Positions 53,872-63,010 of a stretch of 64,000 nucleotides of DNA are shown here, one piece after another. The stretch spans positions 1-64,000 of the forward strand of contig JAPZUD010000006.1 in the NCBI GenBank assembly GCA_027533425.1, given 5' to 3'. The notes below the pieces were generated by a model. That model ran no database searches and had not been told where the DNA came from. It saw only the letters and a program-made list of their open reading frames with translations. The first letter of the stretch is position 1. Every line of letters starts with the position of its first letter. A program made the position numbers and the translations under genes. The DNA comes from Beijerinckiaceae bacterium. Lineage in GTDB: Bacteria > Pseudomonadota > Alphaproteobacteria > Rhizobiales > Beijerinckiaceae.

Positions 53872-55164
53872 ATGGCAAGCGCCCCGATCGTTGCGAATTT
53901 CTCCCTGAACCGGAACAAGCTCAAGCCCGTCAAGGGCCGCTGGATCGAAGCCCCGTCCTTCAAGGCGCCGATGCGCCGGAAGCGCCGGGCCGATGCCGCG
54001 ATGGACCATTTCTTCGGCTGGCGCCGCGAGAATGGCCGCGTCGGCGTCCGGAACCACGTCGTCCTGCTGCCGCTGGATGACCTCTCGAACGCGGCCTGCG
54101 AGGCCGTGGCGAACAATATCAAGGGCACGATGGCCCTGCCGCACGCCTATGGCCGCCTGCAATTCGGCGCGGATCTCGACCTGCATTTCCGGACGCTGAT
54201 CGGCACCGGCTCGAACCCCAACGTCGCGGCCGTCATCGTCATCGGCATCGAGGACAGCTGGACCAAGGTGGTGGTCGAGGGCATCGCGAAGACCGGCAAG
54301 CCGGTTGTGGGCTTCGGCATCGAGGGCCATGGCGATATCGCGGTTATCGCGAAGGCCTCCTACGTCGCCAAGGAATTCGTGCAATGGGCCAGCGAGCTCC
54401 AGCGCGAGAAATGCGACATTTCGGAATTGTGGGTCTCGACCAAATGCGGCGAGAGCGACACCACGACCGGGCTCTCCTCCTGCCCGACCGTCGGCAACAT
54501 GTATGACAAGCTGATCCCCAAGGGCATCTACGGCGTTTTCGGCGAGACGTCCGAGATCACCGGCGCCGAGCATCTCTGCAAGGCCCGCGCCGCGACGCCG
54601 GAGGTCGGCGAACGCTGGTACAAGATGTGGAAAGCCTATCAGGACGATGTCATCGAGGCCCACAAGACCTCGGACCTCTCCGACAGCCAGCCGACCAAGG
54701 GCAACATTGCCGGCGGTCTGACGACCATCGAGGAAAAGGCCCTCGGCAATCTCGAGAAGATCGGCCGCGAGTGCAAATATATCGACATTCTCGACCCGGC
54801 CGAAGCGCCGGCGAAGGGGCCTGGCCTCTATTTCATGGACACGTCCTCCGCCGCGGCGGAATGCGTGACCCTGATGGCGGCGGGCGGCTATGTCGTGCAC
54901 ACCTTCCCGACCGGTCAGGGCAACGTGATCGGCAACCCGATCGTTCCGGTGATCAAGATCACCGGCAACCCGAAGACCATGCGCACCATGCCGGAACATA
55001 TCGACGTGGATGTCTCCGGCATCCTCCGGCGGGATCTCACGATCCCCGAAGCCGGCGACGCGCTGATCGCTTCGATCATCCGCACCGCGAATGGCCGCCT
55101 GACCGCTGCCGAAGCGCTCGGCCATCGGGAATTCGTCATGACCAAGCTCTATCGCTCGGCCTGA
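53872..55164 (+). CDS. suyB: UxaA-family large subunit, (2R)-sulfolactate sulfo-lyase beta-like
   Basis: [98 protein letters not shown]. Confidence 0.75.
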   Translation: MASAPIVANFSLNRNKLKPVKGRWIEAPSFKAPMRRKRRADAAMDHFFGWRRENGRVGVRNHVVLLPLDDLSNAACEAVANNIKGTMALPHAYGRLQFGADLDLHFRTLIGTGSNPNVAAVIVIGIEDSWTKVVVEGIAKTGKPVVGFGIEGHGDIAVIAKASYVAKEFVQWASELQREKCDISELWVSTKCGESDTTTGLSSCPTVGNMYDKLIPKGIYGVFGETSEITGAEHLCKARAATPEVGERWYKMWKAYQDDVIEAHKTSDLSDSQPTKGNIAGGLTTIEEKALGNLEKIGRECKYIDILDPAEAPAKGPGLYFMDTSSAAAECVTLMAAGGYVVHTFPTGQGNVIGNPIVPVIKITGNPKTMRTMPEHIDVDVSGILRRDLTIPEAGDALIASIIRTANGRLTAAEALGHREFVMTKLYRSA

Positions 55165-55167
55165 CGC

Positions 55168-56223
55168 ATGCCTGACGCAACGGTATCGCCGGGCGCCCCG
55201 CGCCCGGCGGCGTGGTTGCCCGGCCTCGCCCTTGCGCTGGCCGTGGCACTGGCCGCCATGGCCCTCGAACCCTGGCTGCGCCGGACTTTCGGCGCCAGCC
55301 TTCCGGGGATGGTGCTGGCACTGGTCATCGGCATCCTGCTGCACCCGATCGCGAAGCGGCCGGTCTTCAAGGCCGGTTTCGACCTCGCCGTGAAACGCCT
55401 GCTCCGCTACGCCATTGCCCTGCTCGGCCTGCGCATTGCCCTGTCCGACATTGCCGGCCTCGGCTGGCCGGCCGCCCTGCTCGCCATCGCGGCCATGGCC
55501 TGCACGGTCGCCGGCGCAATGATGCTGGCGCGCCTGCTCGGGCTGGCACGCGGCTACGGCGCGCTGGCTGGCGCGGCCTGCGCGGTCTGCGGCGCCTCGG
55601 CCACGCTCGCCACCGCCACGGTGGTCCCGGATTACAGGCAGAAAGCCGCCGATATCGCCTTCACCGTGGTCATGGCGAATGCCCTCTCCACCGTTGTCAT
55701 GATCGCCTATCCTCCGATCGCGGTGGCCCTCGGCCTCGACATCCGCGAGACTGGCCTTTTCCTTGGCCTAACCATCCACGACATGGCGCAGGTCGTCGGC
55801 GCCGGCTACGCCATGTCCGAGCCGATCGGCAACAATGCCGTGATCATCAAGCTCTTCCGCGTCTTCCTGCTCCTTCCGGTCGTGCTCGGCATCGGATGGG
55901 TGCTGGCCCGGCAGGAAGGCGGTGACGGCGCGGCGCAGGCCAAGGTTCCCCTGCCCGGCTTCGCGCTGGTCTTCCTCATTCTGGTCGTCGTCAATTCGGT
56001 CCTTCCGGGCACGGCGCTCGCGGCACAGTATGCAAGCGTCAAGGGCGTGCTATCCTCGATTTCCGGCTGGCTGATGATGATCGCGATCGCCGCACTCGGC
56101 CTCGGCACCTCTGCCGGCGCCGTCATGGCCACGGGCTGGCGCCACCTCACCGTTTTCGTCGGCGCCACCTTGATCATCCTGGCGCTGGCCCTGGCCGGCA
56201 TTTTCGCGATGAGGATCCTGTGA
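55168..56223 (+). CDS. YeiH-type (UPF0324) putative sulfate/sulfite exporter
   Basis: PGLALALAVALAAMALEPWL; DLAVKRLLRYAIALLGLRIALSDIAGLG; CAVCGASATLATATVVPDYRQKAADIAFTVV; HDMAQVVGAGYAM. Confidence 0.85.
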   Translation: MPDATVSPGAPRPAAWLPGLALALAVALAAMALEPWLRRTFGASLPGMVLALVIGILLHPIAKRPVFKAGFDLAVKRLLRYAIALLGLRIALSDIAGLGWPAALLAIAAMACTVAGAMMLARLLGLARGYGALAGAACAVCGASATLATATVVPDYRQKAADIAFTVVMANALSTVVMIAYPPIAVALGLDIRETGLFLGLTIHDMAQVVGAGYAMSEPIGNNAVIIKLFRVFLLLPVVLGIGWVLARQEGGDGAAQAKVPLPGFALVFLILVVVNSVLPGTALAAQYASVKGVLSSISGWLMMIAIAALGLGTSAGAVMATGWRHLTVFVGATLIILALALAGIFAMRIL

Positions 56224-57158
56224 GCACGATCATTGTCACCGAATTTATGGATGAGGCCGCTGTGGCGCGCCTCGCCGCCCGCCACGACACGCTCTACGAC
56301 CCTGCGCTTGTCGATGATCCGGCCCGCCTAGCCGCCCTGCTGCCGGCAGCGCGCGCCCTGATCGTCCGCAACCGCACGCAGGTCCGCCCGGCCTTGCTGG
56401 CGGCCGGCCCGCGTCTCGAGGCCATCGGCCGGCTCGGCGTCGGGCTCGACAATATCGACGTGGCCGCCTGCAAGGACCGTGGCATCGCGGTTTATCCCGC
56501 CACCGGCGCGAATGATCTCGCGGTGGCCGAATGGGTCATCGCCTCGACGCTGATCCTGCTGCGTGGCGCCTATGGCGCGACGGGGGACGTGATCGCCGGC
56601 ACCTGGCCGCGCCAGCGGCTGATGGGCCGCGAGGCCTCCGGCCGTGTCATGGGGCTGGTCGGGTTCGGCGCCATTGCCCGCGAGGTCGCGCAGCGCGCCC
56701 GGGCGCTCGGCATGGAGGTCATCGCCTATGATCCCTTCCTGTCCGATGCCGATCCCTGCTGGTCCATGGCGCGCCGGCACGGCCTCGAGCCACTCCTGCG
56801 CGAGGCGGATGTCGTCTCGCTCCATGTCCCGCTGACGGACGAGACCCGGAACCTCATCGATGACCTCCGCCTGCGCCGCATGCGACCGGATGCGATCCTG
56901 CTCAATGCGGCGCGTGGCGGCGTCGTCGACGAGCCGGCCCTGGCTGCCGCCCTGCGCGAAGGGCGGCTGGGCGGCGCAGCGCTCGATGTCTTCGACGAGG
57001 AACCGCTCACGGCGGCGCGCGGTACGGTTTTTACCGGTTGCCCCAACCTCATCCTGACGCCGCATATTGCCGGCGTGACGCAGGAATCGAACCGGCGCGT
57101 CTCCGATCTCATCGCCACGCGCATCCTCGACCATCTCGGGAACGGGAAAGCTGGCTGA
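56220..57158 (+). CDS. slcC: D-isomer-specific 2-hydroxyacid dehydrogenase, (S)-sulfolactate dehydrogenase-like
   Basis: IIVTEFMDEAAVARLAARHDTLYDPALVDDPARLAALLPAARALIVRNRTQVR; GRLGVGLDNID; GLVGFGAIAREVAQRARALGMEVIAYDP. Confidence 0.75.
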   Translation: MSTIIVTEFMDEAAVARLAARHDTLYDPALVDDPARLAALLPAARALIVRNRTQVRPALLAAGPRLEAIGRLGVGLDNIDVAACKDRGIAVYPATGANDLAVAEWVIASTLILLRGAYGATGDVIAGTWPRQRLMGREASGRVMGLVGFGAIAREVAQRARALGMEVIAYDPFLSDADPCWSMARRHGLEPLLREADVVSLHVPLTDETRNLIDDLRLRRMRPDAILLNAARGGVVDEPALAAALREGRLGGAALDVFDEEPLTAARGTVFTGCPNLILTPHIAGVTQESNRRVSDLIATRILDHLGNGKAG

Positions 57159-57196
57159 ACCCAGCCACAACCCGTTGCCTCCGGAAGGAATCTGCC

Positions 57197-58195
57197 ATGT
57201 CCGAGCGCATCCTCACCCTTGAGCAAGCCGAGGCCCTCGCCGCTGCGGCCTTCATCCGCTGCAGCACGCGGCCCGAAACAGCGAACATCGTCGCGCGGGC
57301 CCTCGTAGCCGCCGAGGCCGACGGACTGAAAGGCCATGGCCTGTCCCGCGTGCCGAGCTATGCCGCGCAGGCCCGAAAGGGGAAGATCCGCGGCGATGCG
57401 GAGCCCCGCCTCGAAATGGTCACGCCGGCCCTGGGCCGGATCGATGCCGGCTTCGGCTTTGCCTATCCCGCTTTGGCTTTGGCCGAGGCGATGCTCGCCG
57501 AACATGCCCCGATGATGGGCCTTGCCGCCGCCGCTATCCGGCGCTCGCATCATTGCGGCGTGGCCGGCGCGCCGGTCGAACGGTTGGCCGAGAAGGGCCT
57601 CGTCGCGATGCTCTTCGCCAACACCCCTGCCGCCATGGCGCCCTGGGGCGGCAGCCGCGCGACCTTCGGCACGAACCCGCTCGCCTTTGCCTGCCCGTTG
57701 CCGGGCGAACCGCCGATCGTGGTCGATCTCTCGCTGTCCAAGGTCGCGCGCGGCAACATTCTTGCGGCGAAACAGAAGGGCCAGCCCATTCCGGAGGGCT
57801 GGGCCCTGGATGCCGAGGGCCGGCCGACCACCGATGCCGAGGCCGCGCTCAAGGGCACGATGCTGCCGCTCGGCGACGCCAAGGGCACCGCACTGGCGCT
57901 GATGATCGAATTGCTCGCGGCCGGCCTCACCGGCGCCCGTTTCGCCGCCGATGCGACCTCGTTTCTTGATGACAAGGGCGATCCGCCGGCCACCGGCCAG
58001 TTGCTCCTCGCCTTCGATCCGGCTTTGTTCGGTGGCGAGGGCACGCTCGCCCATTTCGCCCGGCTCGCCGAACAGATCCGCAGCCAGCCCGGCGCCCGCC
58101 TGCCCGGATCGCGCCGGCTCGCCCTCCGCGCCAAGGCGCAAAAAAGCGGATTGGCGGTGGCGGAAGCTCTCGTCTCGGAGATCGAGGCGCTGTAA
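57197..58195 (+). CDS. comC: Malate/L-lactate dehydrogenase family, (2R)-3-sulfolactate dehydrogenase-like
   Basis: Ldh_2 family: EADGLKGHGLSRVPSYAAQARKGKI, IRRSHHCGVAGAPVERLAEKGLVAMLFANTPAAMAPWGGSRATFGTNPLAFACP. Confidence 0.72.
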   Translation: MSERILTLEQAEALAAAAFIRCSTRPETANIVARALVAAEADGLKGHGLSRVPSYAAQARKGKIRGDAEPRLEMVTPALGRIDAGFGFAYPALALAEAMLAEHAPMMGLAAAAIRRSHHCGVAGAPVERLAEKGLVAMLFANTPAAMAPWGGSRATFGTNPLAFACPLPGEPPIVVDLSLSKVARGNILAAKQKGQPIPEGWALDAEGRPTTDAEAALKGTMLPLGDAKGTALALMIELLAAGLTGARFAADATSFLDDKGDPPATGQLLLAFDPALFGGEGTLAHFARLAEQIRSQPGARLPGSRRLALRAKAQKSGLAVAEALVSEIEAL

Positions 58196-58249
58196 GGGAG
58201 GCGTGAGGGGATCATTTCGCCACCGCCCGGCGGCTGGCAGGAGATCGAC

Positions 58250-59701
58250 ATGCTGACCAAACTCGAATTCAAGAAGCAGGCCATCCTCGTGGATGGCCAG
58301 TGGATCGCGGCCGATTCCGGTCGGACGATCGCCGTCACCGATCCCGCCACCGGCGAGACGATCGGCACCATCCCGAATGCCGGCCAGGCGGAAACGCGCC
58401 GCGCCATCGAGGCTGCCCATGCCGCCTTCCCGGCCTGGCGGGCCAGGACCGCCGCCGAACGCGCGGCCCTGCTGCTCAAGCTGGCTGAGCTCATCCGCCA
58501 GAACAGTGAGGCTTTGGCTCATCTGCTCACGCAGGAACAGGGCAAGCCGCTGGCCGAGGCGCGCGGCGAGATCGGCAGCTCGGCCGCCTATGTGCAATGG
58601 TTCGCCGAGGAGGCCCGCCGCGCCTATGGCGAGGTCGTGCCCTCGCCCTGGGCCGACCGGCGCATTCTCGTCACGCGGGAGCCGGTCGGCGTGGTCGGCG
58701 CGATCACGCCCTGGAACTTCCCGTCCTCGATGATCGGCCGGAAGCTCGGCGCCGCCCTCGCCGCCGGCTGCACCATCGTGATCAAGCCGGCGGATCTCAC
58801 CCCCTACTCGGGCCTCGCCTGGGGCGTGCTCTGCGCCGAAGCCGGCATCCCGGCGGGGGTGGTGAACATCGTCACCGGCGACGCCCCCGCAATCGGCGCC
58901 GAACTGACATCCAACCCGCTCGTCCGCAAGATCACCTTCACCGGGTCAACGCCGGTCGGCAAGCTCCTCGCCCAGCAGAGCGCCGGCACGATGAAGCGCA
59001 TCTCGATGGAGCTTGGCGGCAATGCGCCCTTCATCGTCTTTGACGATGCCGATCTCGAGCGCGCGGTGCAGGGCGCGCTTCAGGCCAAGTACCGCAATGC
59101 CGGCCAGACCTGCGTCTGTACCAATCGCTTCTATGTGCAGGCCGGCATCCATGATGCCTTCGCGCGCCGCTTCGCCGAGGAAGTGGCGAAAATGCGCGTC
59201 GGCAGCGGGTTCGAGACCGGCGTGCAGATCGGCCCGCTGATTGATAGCCGCGCCCTGGCCAAGGTGAAGGCCCATCTGGATGATATCCTTGCCCGCGGCG
59301 GCGAGGTCGTCACCGGCGGCAAGGGCCATGCGCTTGGCGGGACCTTCTTCGAACCGACCGTCGTCAAGAACGTGCCGCAGGGCGCCCGCGTCGCCACCGA
59401 GGAAACCTTCGGCCCGCTCGCCCCGATCTTCCGTTTCGAGACGGAAGCCGAGGTAATCGGCCTCGCCAATGCCACGGAATACGGCCTCGCTGCCTATTTC
59501 TACACGCGCGATCTCGCCCGCGCCTTCCGCGTTTCGGAAGCGCTGAAATACGGCATGGTCGGCGTGAACGAGGGGCTGATCACCACCGAGGTCGCGCCTT
59601 TCGGCGGCGTGAAGGAAAGCGGCGTCGGCCGCGAGGGCTCGCGCCACGGCCTCGAGGATTATCTCGACATGAAATATGTCTGCCTCGGCGGGATCGCCTG
59701 A
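58250..59701 (+). CDS. Aldehyde dehydrogenase, GabD/succinate-semialdehyde or sulfolactaldehyde dehydrogenase-like
   Basis: TPWNFPSSMIGRKLGAALAAGCTIVIKPA, ELGGNAPFIVFDDADLE, NAGQTCVCTNRFYVQ. Confidence 0.9.
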   Translation: MLTKLEFKKQAILVDGQWIAADSGRTIAVTDPATGETIGTIPNAGQAETRRAIEAAHAAFPAWRARTAAERAALLLKLAELIRQNSEALAHLLTQEQGKPLAEARGEIGSSAAYVQWFAEEARRAYGEVVPSPWADRRILVTREPVGVVGAITPWNFPSSMIGRKLGAALAAGCTIVIKPADLTPYSGLAWGVLCAEAGIPAGVVNIVTGDAPAIGAELTSNPLVRKITFTGSTPVGKLLAQQSAGTMKRISMELGGNAPFIVFDDADLERAVQGALQAKYRNAGQTCVCTNRFYVQAGIHDAFARRFAEEVAKMRVGSGFETGVQIGPLIDSRALAKVKAHLDDILARGGEVVTGGKGHALGGTFFEPTVVKNVPQGARVATEETFGPLAPIFRFETEAEVIGLANATEYGLAAYFYTRDLARAFRVSEALKYGMVGVNEGLITTEVAPFGGVKESGVGREGSRHGLEDYLDMKYVCLGGIA

Positions 59702-60324
59702 TGCGGGACGAGACGGAGGCGCTGCCGGTCAGCCGGCACGCACTCTACGAAGACGCGCTGGCCATCGCCATGGCCACGCTCTTCGTGGCGGTCGGCATCG
59801 CCTTCTACGAAAAGGCGATGCTCGTCACCGGCGGGACCGCCGGCCTCGGGCTGCTGATCCACCATGCGACCGGCCTCGGCTTCTGGCTGGTCTTCTCGCT
59901 GGTCAACCTGCCTTTCTACGCGCTGGCGACCTGGCGGATGGGCTGGCGCTTTGCCGCGCGCACCTTCCTCGCCGTGACACTGGTGTCGCTCTATGCGCGC
60001 TGGCTGCCGGACTGGGTCGGCTTCGCCCGGCTTGACCCGGTCTTCGCGACCATTCTCGGCGGCGGGCTGATGGGCAATGGCCTGCTGATGCTGTTCCGGC
60101 ATCGGACGGCGCTTGGCGGCATCAATGTGCTCGCGATGTTCCTGCAGGAGCGGTTGGGCTGGCGCGCCGGCTATGTGCAGCTCGGCCTCGACATGATCAT
60201 CCTCACCGCCGCCTTCTTCGTGTTGAACCCGGCGGGTATCGCGCTATCGATCCTCGGGGCTGTGGTCGTCAACCTGATCCTCGCGATCAACCATCGGCCC
60301 GGACGTTACCTCGGCATGTCGTGA
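59701..60324 (+). CDS. YitT family membrane protein
   Basis: EDALAIAMATLFVAVGIAFYEKAMLVTGGTAGLGLLIHHATG; multi-TM. Confidence 0.85.
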   Translation: MRDETEALPVSRHALYEDALAIAMATLFVAVGIAFYEKAMLVTGGTAGLGLLIHHATGLGFWLVFSLVNLPFYALATWRMGWRFAARTFLAVTLVSLYARWLPDWVGFARLDPVFATILGGGLMGNGLLMLFRHRTALGGINVLAMFLQERLGWRAGYVQLGLDMIILTAAFFVLNPAGIALSILGAVVVNLILAINHRPGRYLGMS

Positions 60325-60325
60325 A

Positions 60326-60351
60326 CCGGGAGCCGGCGAACCGGCCCCCGG
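60326..60351. terminator. Convergent intergenic hairpin (no U-tract)
   Basis: CCGGGaGCCGG-cgaa-CCGGCcCCCGG: 10 bp plus 1 mismatch. Confidence 0.45.
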
Positions 60352-60360
60352 AGGTCTCGA

Positions 60361-61359
60361 TCAATCGGCATAGACGCCGGCGCCATCGATGATCTTCTTC
60401 CATGCCGCGATCTCCGACACGAGATGCTTGCCAAGGAAGGCCGGGTCGGCCTGGGCATCCGTGGCCACGTCGGTCGAGAGCTGCGCGAGCCGTTGCAGGA
60501 TGACCGGATCCTTCAGGGCTTCCTTCAGCGCCTTGTTGAGCTGGCTGATCACCGCCGGCGGGGTGCCTTTCGGCGCATAGAGCCCGTGCCAGACCGTCGC
60601 ACGGAAGCCGGGCAGGCCCGAGGCCGCAAGCGTCGGCAGGTTGAGCCCCTTGACCGGTTCGGTCGAGGTCACGGCGTAGGCCTTGATGACATTGCCCTGG
60701 ATCTGCGGCAGCGCGGAAGTGATCTGGTCACAGAGAACGTCGACCTTTCCGGAGACAAGATCATTCATCGCCGGCCCGGTGCCGCGATAGGGGATCTGCG
60801 TCATCTTCACGCCGAGCTGGCCCATCAGCATCAGCCCGCACAGATGCGAGCCGGACCCGACGCCGGCATGGGCGTAGGAAACCTTCTCGCCATCCGCCTT
60901 CAGCTTGGCGAAGAGCTGCGGCAGCGAATCCGTGCCGAGATCCTTCCGGCTGACCAGCACAAACGCGCCATCCGTCATCATCCCGACCGGCGCGAAATCC
61001 GCGATCGGGTCATAGGGCAACTTGCGGTAGAGTGTCGCCGTCGTGGCGTGGCTGATATGCGAGACCAGCAGCGTGTGGCCATCCGGATCGGCCTTCGCGA
61101 CCCGGGCAATCCCGACCGTCGAACCGGCGCCTGCGACGTTCTCGACGATGATCTGGCCGCCGATTTTCTGGCTCATCGATGCGGCAAAAAGGCGCGCAAT
61201 CGTATCGCTGGGCCCGCCGGCCGCGAAGGGCACGACAAACGTGATCGGCTTGGTCGGAAAGGCCTGCGCCGCACCCTGGACCAGGAATCCGCAGAGAAGC
61301 ACCGATGTGATTCGCATCAGGCTGGTTCGAAGGCGTGAAAAAGCGGGTCGGTTCTGCAT
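60361..61359 (-). CDS. Bug/TctC-type tripartite tricarboxylate transporter substrate-binding protein
   Basis: PTKPITFVVPFAAGGPSDTIARLFAASMSQKIGGQIIVENVAGAGSTVGIARVAKADPDGHTLL. Confidence 0.93.
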   Translation of the reverse strand: MQNRPAFSRLRTSLMRITSVLLCGFLVQGAAQAFPTKPITFVVPFAAGGPSDTIARLFAASMSQKIGGQIIVENVAGAGSTVGIARVAKADPDGHTLLVSHISHATTATLYRKLPYDPIADFAPVGMMTDGAFVLVSRKDLGTDSLPQLFAKLKADGEKVSYAHAGVGSGSHLCGLMLMGQLGVKMTQIPYRGTGPAMNDLVSGKVDVLCDQITSALPQIQGNVIKAYAVTSTEPVKGLNLPTLAASGLPGFRATVWHGLYAPKGTPPAVISQLNKALKEALKDPVILQRLAQLSTDVATDAQADPAFLGKHLVSEIAAWKKIIDGAGVYAD

Positions 61360-61528
61360 CGTTTCCTCCGATATGGTCGACGGCCCGGTGCCTTTTCGGC
61401 GCTCTTCGGTTGGGCGGGTCCGTCCTGAGACTTGAAGTTTCGGCAAAGGCGATAAAGCATGCAAGAGTTTCGTGGTCCGGATCTCTCGGGATCTGAACCC
61501 TCCGTCGTCCATTCCGGTCCCGGGTCCC

Positions 61529-63010
61529 ATGCGTCGCAACCTTCGCTTCATCTTCCAGGGTTCGCTGGTCGAACTGAATGAGATCGACCCGAACCGCATG
61601 CTGCTGGAATGGCTGCGCGAGACCCGTCGCGCCACCGGCACCAAGGAAGGCTGCAACGAGGGCGATTGCGGGGCCTGCACCGTGATCCTCGCCCGCTGGC
61701 AGGGCGATGCCGTGCGCTACCAGCCGGTCAATGCCTGCATCCTGCTGCTCGGCATGGTCGATGGCTGCGAGGTCCTGACGGTCGAGGATCTCGCCAAGGG
61801 CGGTGCGCTGCATCCGGTCCAGCAGGCGATGGCGCGTCATCACGGCGCGCAATGCGGCTTCTGCACGCCTGGCATTGTGATGAGTCTTGTCGCCGCTTAT
61901 CTGGCCGAGCCGCGCCCGGTCTCGCGCGAGACCATCGCCGAATGCCTTGCCGGCAATCTCTGCCGCTGCACCGGCTATCGCCCGATCTTCGATGCCGCGG
62001 CGGAAGCGCTGGCCGATCCTGTCCCCGAAAATGCCGGCTTCGGCATTCCGGACAAGGCGGTGGCCCTCCGCGCACTCGCAGACGGACGAGACCTCATTCT
62101 CGGCCATGATGACCGGTTCTTCGCGGCACCGGCGCAACTCGATACCCTCGCGGAGATGGCGGCCAGCCATCCAGAGGCCACTCTGGTCAGCGGCGCGACC
62201 GATGTCGGTCTCTGGATCACCAAGAAGCTGCAGGACCTGCCGAAGATCATCGCCCTCAACCGCATCGAGGGCCTGAAGACCATTGCCGAGGACGAGACCA
62301 CGCTCTTCCTCGGTGCCGGGGTTACCCATGCCGGGGCCATGCCGGCGCTTGGCCGGATCGATCCCGATCTCGACACGCTGATGAAGCGCTTTGCCTCGCG
62401 GCAGGTGCGCGCCTCGGGCACGATCGGCGGGAACATCGCCAATGGCTCGCCGATCGGTGATCTCGCCCCGGCGCTGATCGCCCTCGGCTGTACCCTCCAT
62501 CTCCGATATGGCGCCGAGAGCCGTGACCTGCCGCTCGAGGATTTCTTCATCGCCTACGGGAAACAGGATCGCCGGCCCGGCGAATGGGTCAGCGGCCTCA
62601 CGATCACCAAGCCGGGGCATGGCAGCCATTTCCGTTGCTTCAAGATCTCGAAACGCACCGACGAGGATATCTCCACCGTGATGGGTGCCTTCCGGATCGA
62701 ACTGGATGCCGAGCGCCGCATCGTCGCGGCGCGCATCGCCTATGGCGGCATGGCCGCAACGCCGCGCCGCGCGGCGAAGGCAGAGGCGGCCCTGGTCGGC
62801 CTGCCGATCGCCGCCCCGGCCGAATGGGCCGCCGCCCTGCGGGCGCTCGCAGAGGATTTCCAGCCGATCAGCGACATGCGCGCCACAGCCGGCTACCGCT
62901 CCCGCGTGGCCCGCGCCCTGCTTGGCAAGGCCCTGACTGAAATCGGCGGGGCGCGCAGCCTGACGCGGATCCAGCCGCGCGGCTCCGTCGCGGAGGCGGC
63001 CCATGTCTGA
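61529..63010 (+). CDS. xdhA: Xanthine dehydrogenase small subunit
   Basis: GCNEGDCGACTVIL, CGFCTPGIVMSLVA, GNLCRCTGYRPI; FAD domain; start trimmed to MRRNLRF. Confidence 0.95.
   Translation: MRRNLRFIFQGSLVELNEIDPNRMLLEWLRETRRATGTKEGCNEGDCGACTVILARWQGDAVRYQPVNACILLLGMVDGCEVLTVEDLAKGGALHPVQQAMARHHGAQCGFCTPGIVMSLVAAYLAEPRPVSRETIAECLAGNLCRCTGYRPIFDAAAEALADPVPENAGFGIPDKAVALRALADGRDLILGHDDRFFAAPAQLDTLAEMAASHPEATLVSGATDVGLWITKKLQDLPKIIALNRIEGLKTIAEDETTLFLGAGVTHAGAMPALGRIDPDLDTLMKRFASRQVRASGTIGGNIANGSPIGDLAPALIALGCTLHLRYGAESRDLPLEDFFIAYGKQDRRPGEWVSGLTITKPGHGSHFRCFKISKRTDEDISTVMGAFRIELDAERRIVAARIAYGGMAATPRRAAKAEAALVGLPIAAPAEWAAALRALAEDFQPISDMRATAGYRSRVARALLGKALTEIGGARSLTRIQPRGSVAEAAHV

Noticed and set aside
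53839-55344. 501-aa minus-strand ORF opposite the suyB-like gene
   Set aside because: Asp/Gly/Arg/His-rich shadow of a conserved lyase subunit.
56726-58597. 623-aa minus-strand ORF over slcC/comC-like genes
   Set aside because: Low-complexity Arg/Gly/Ala-rich antisense frame opposite well-defined dehydrogenases.
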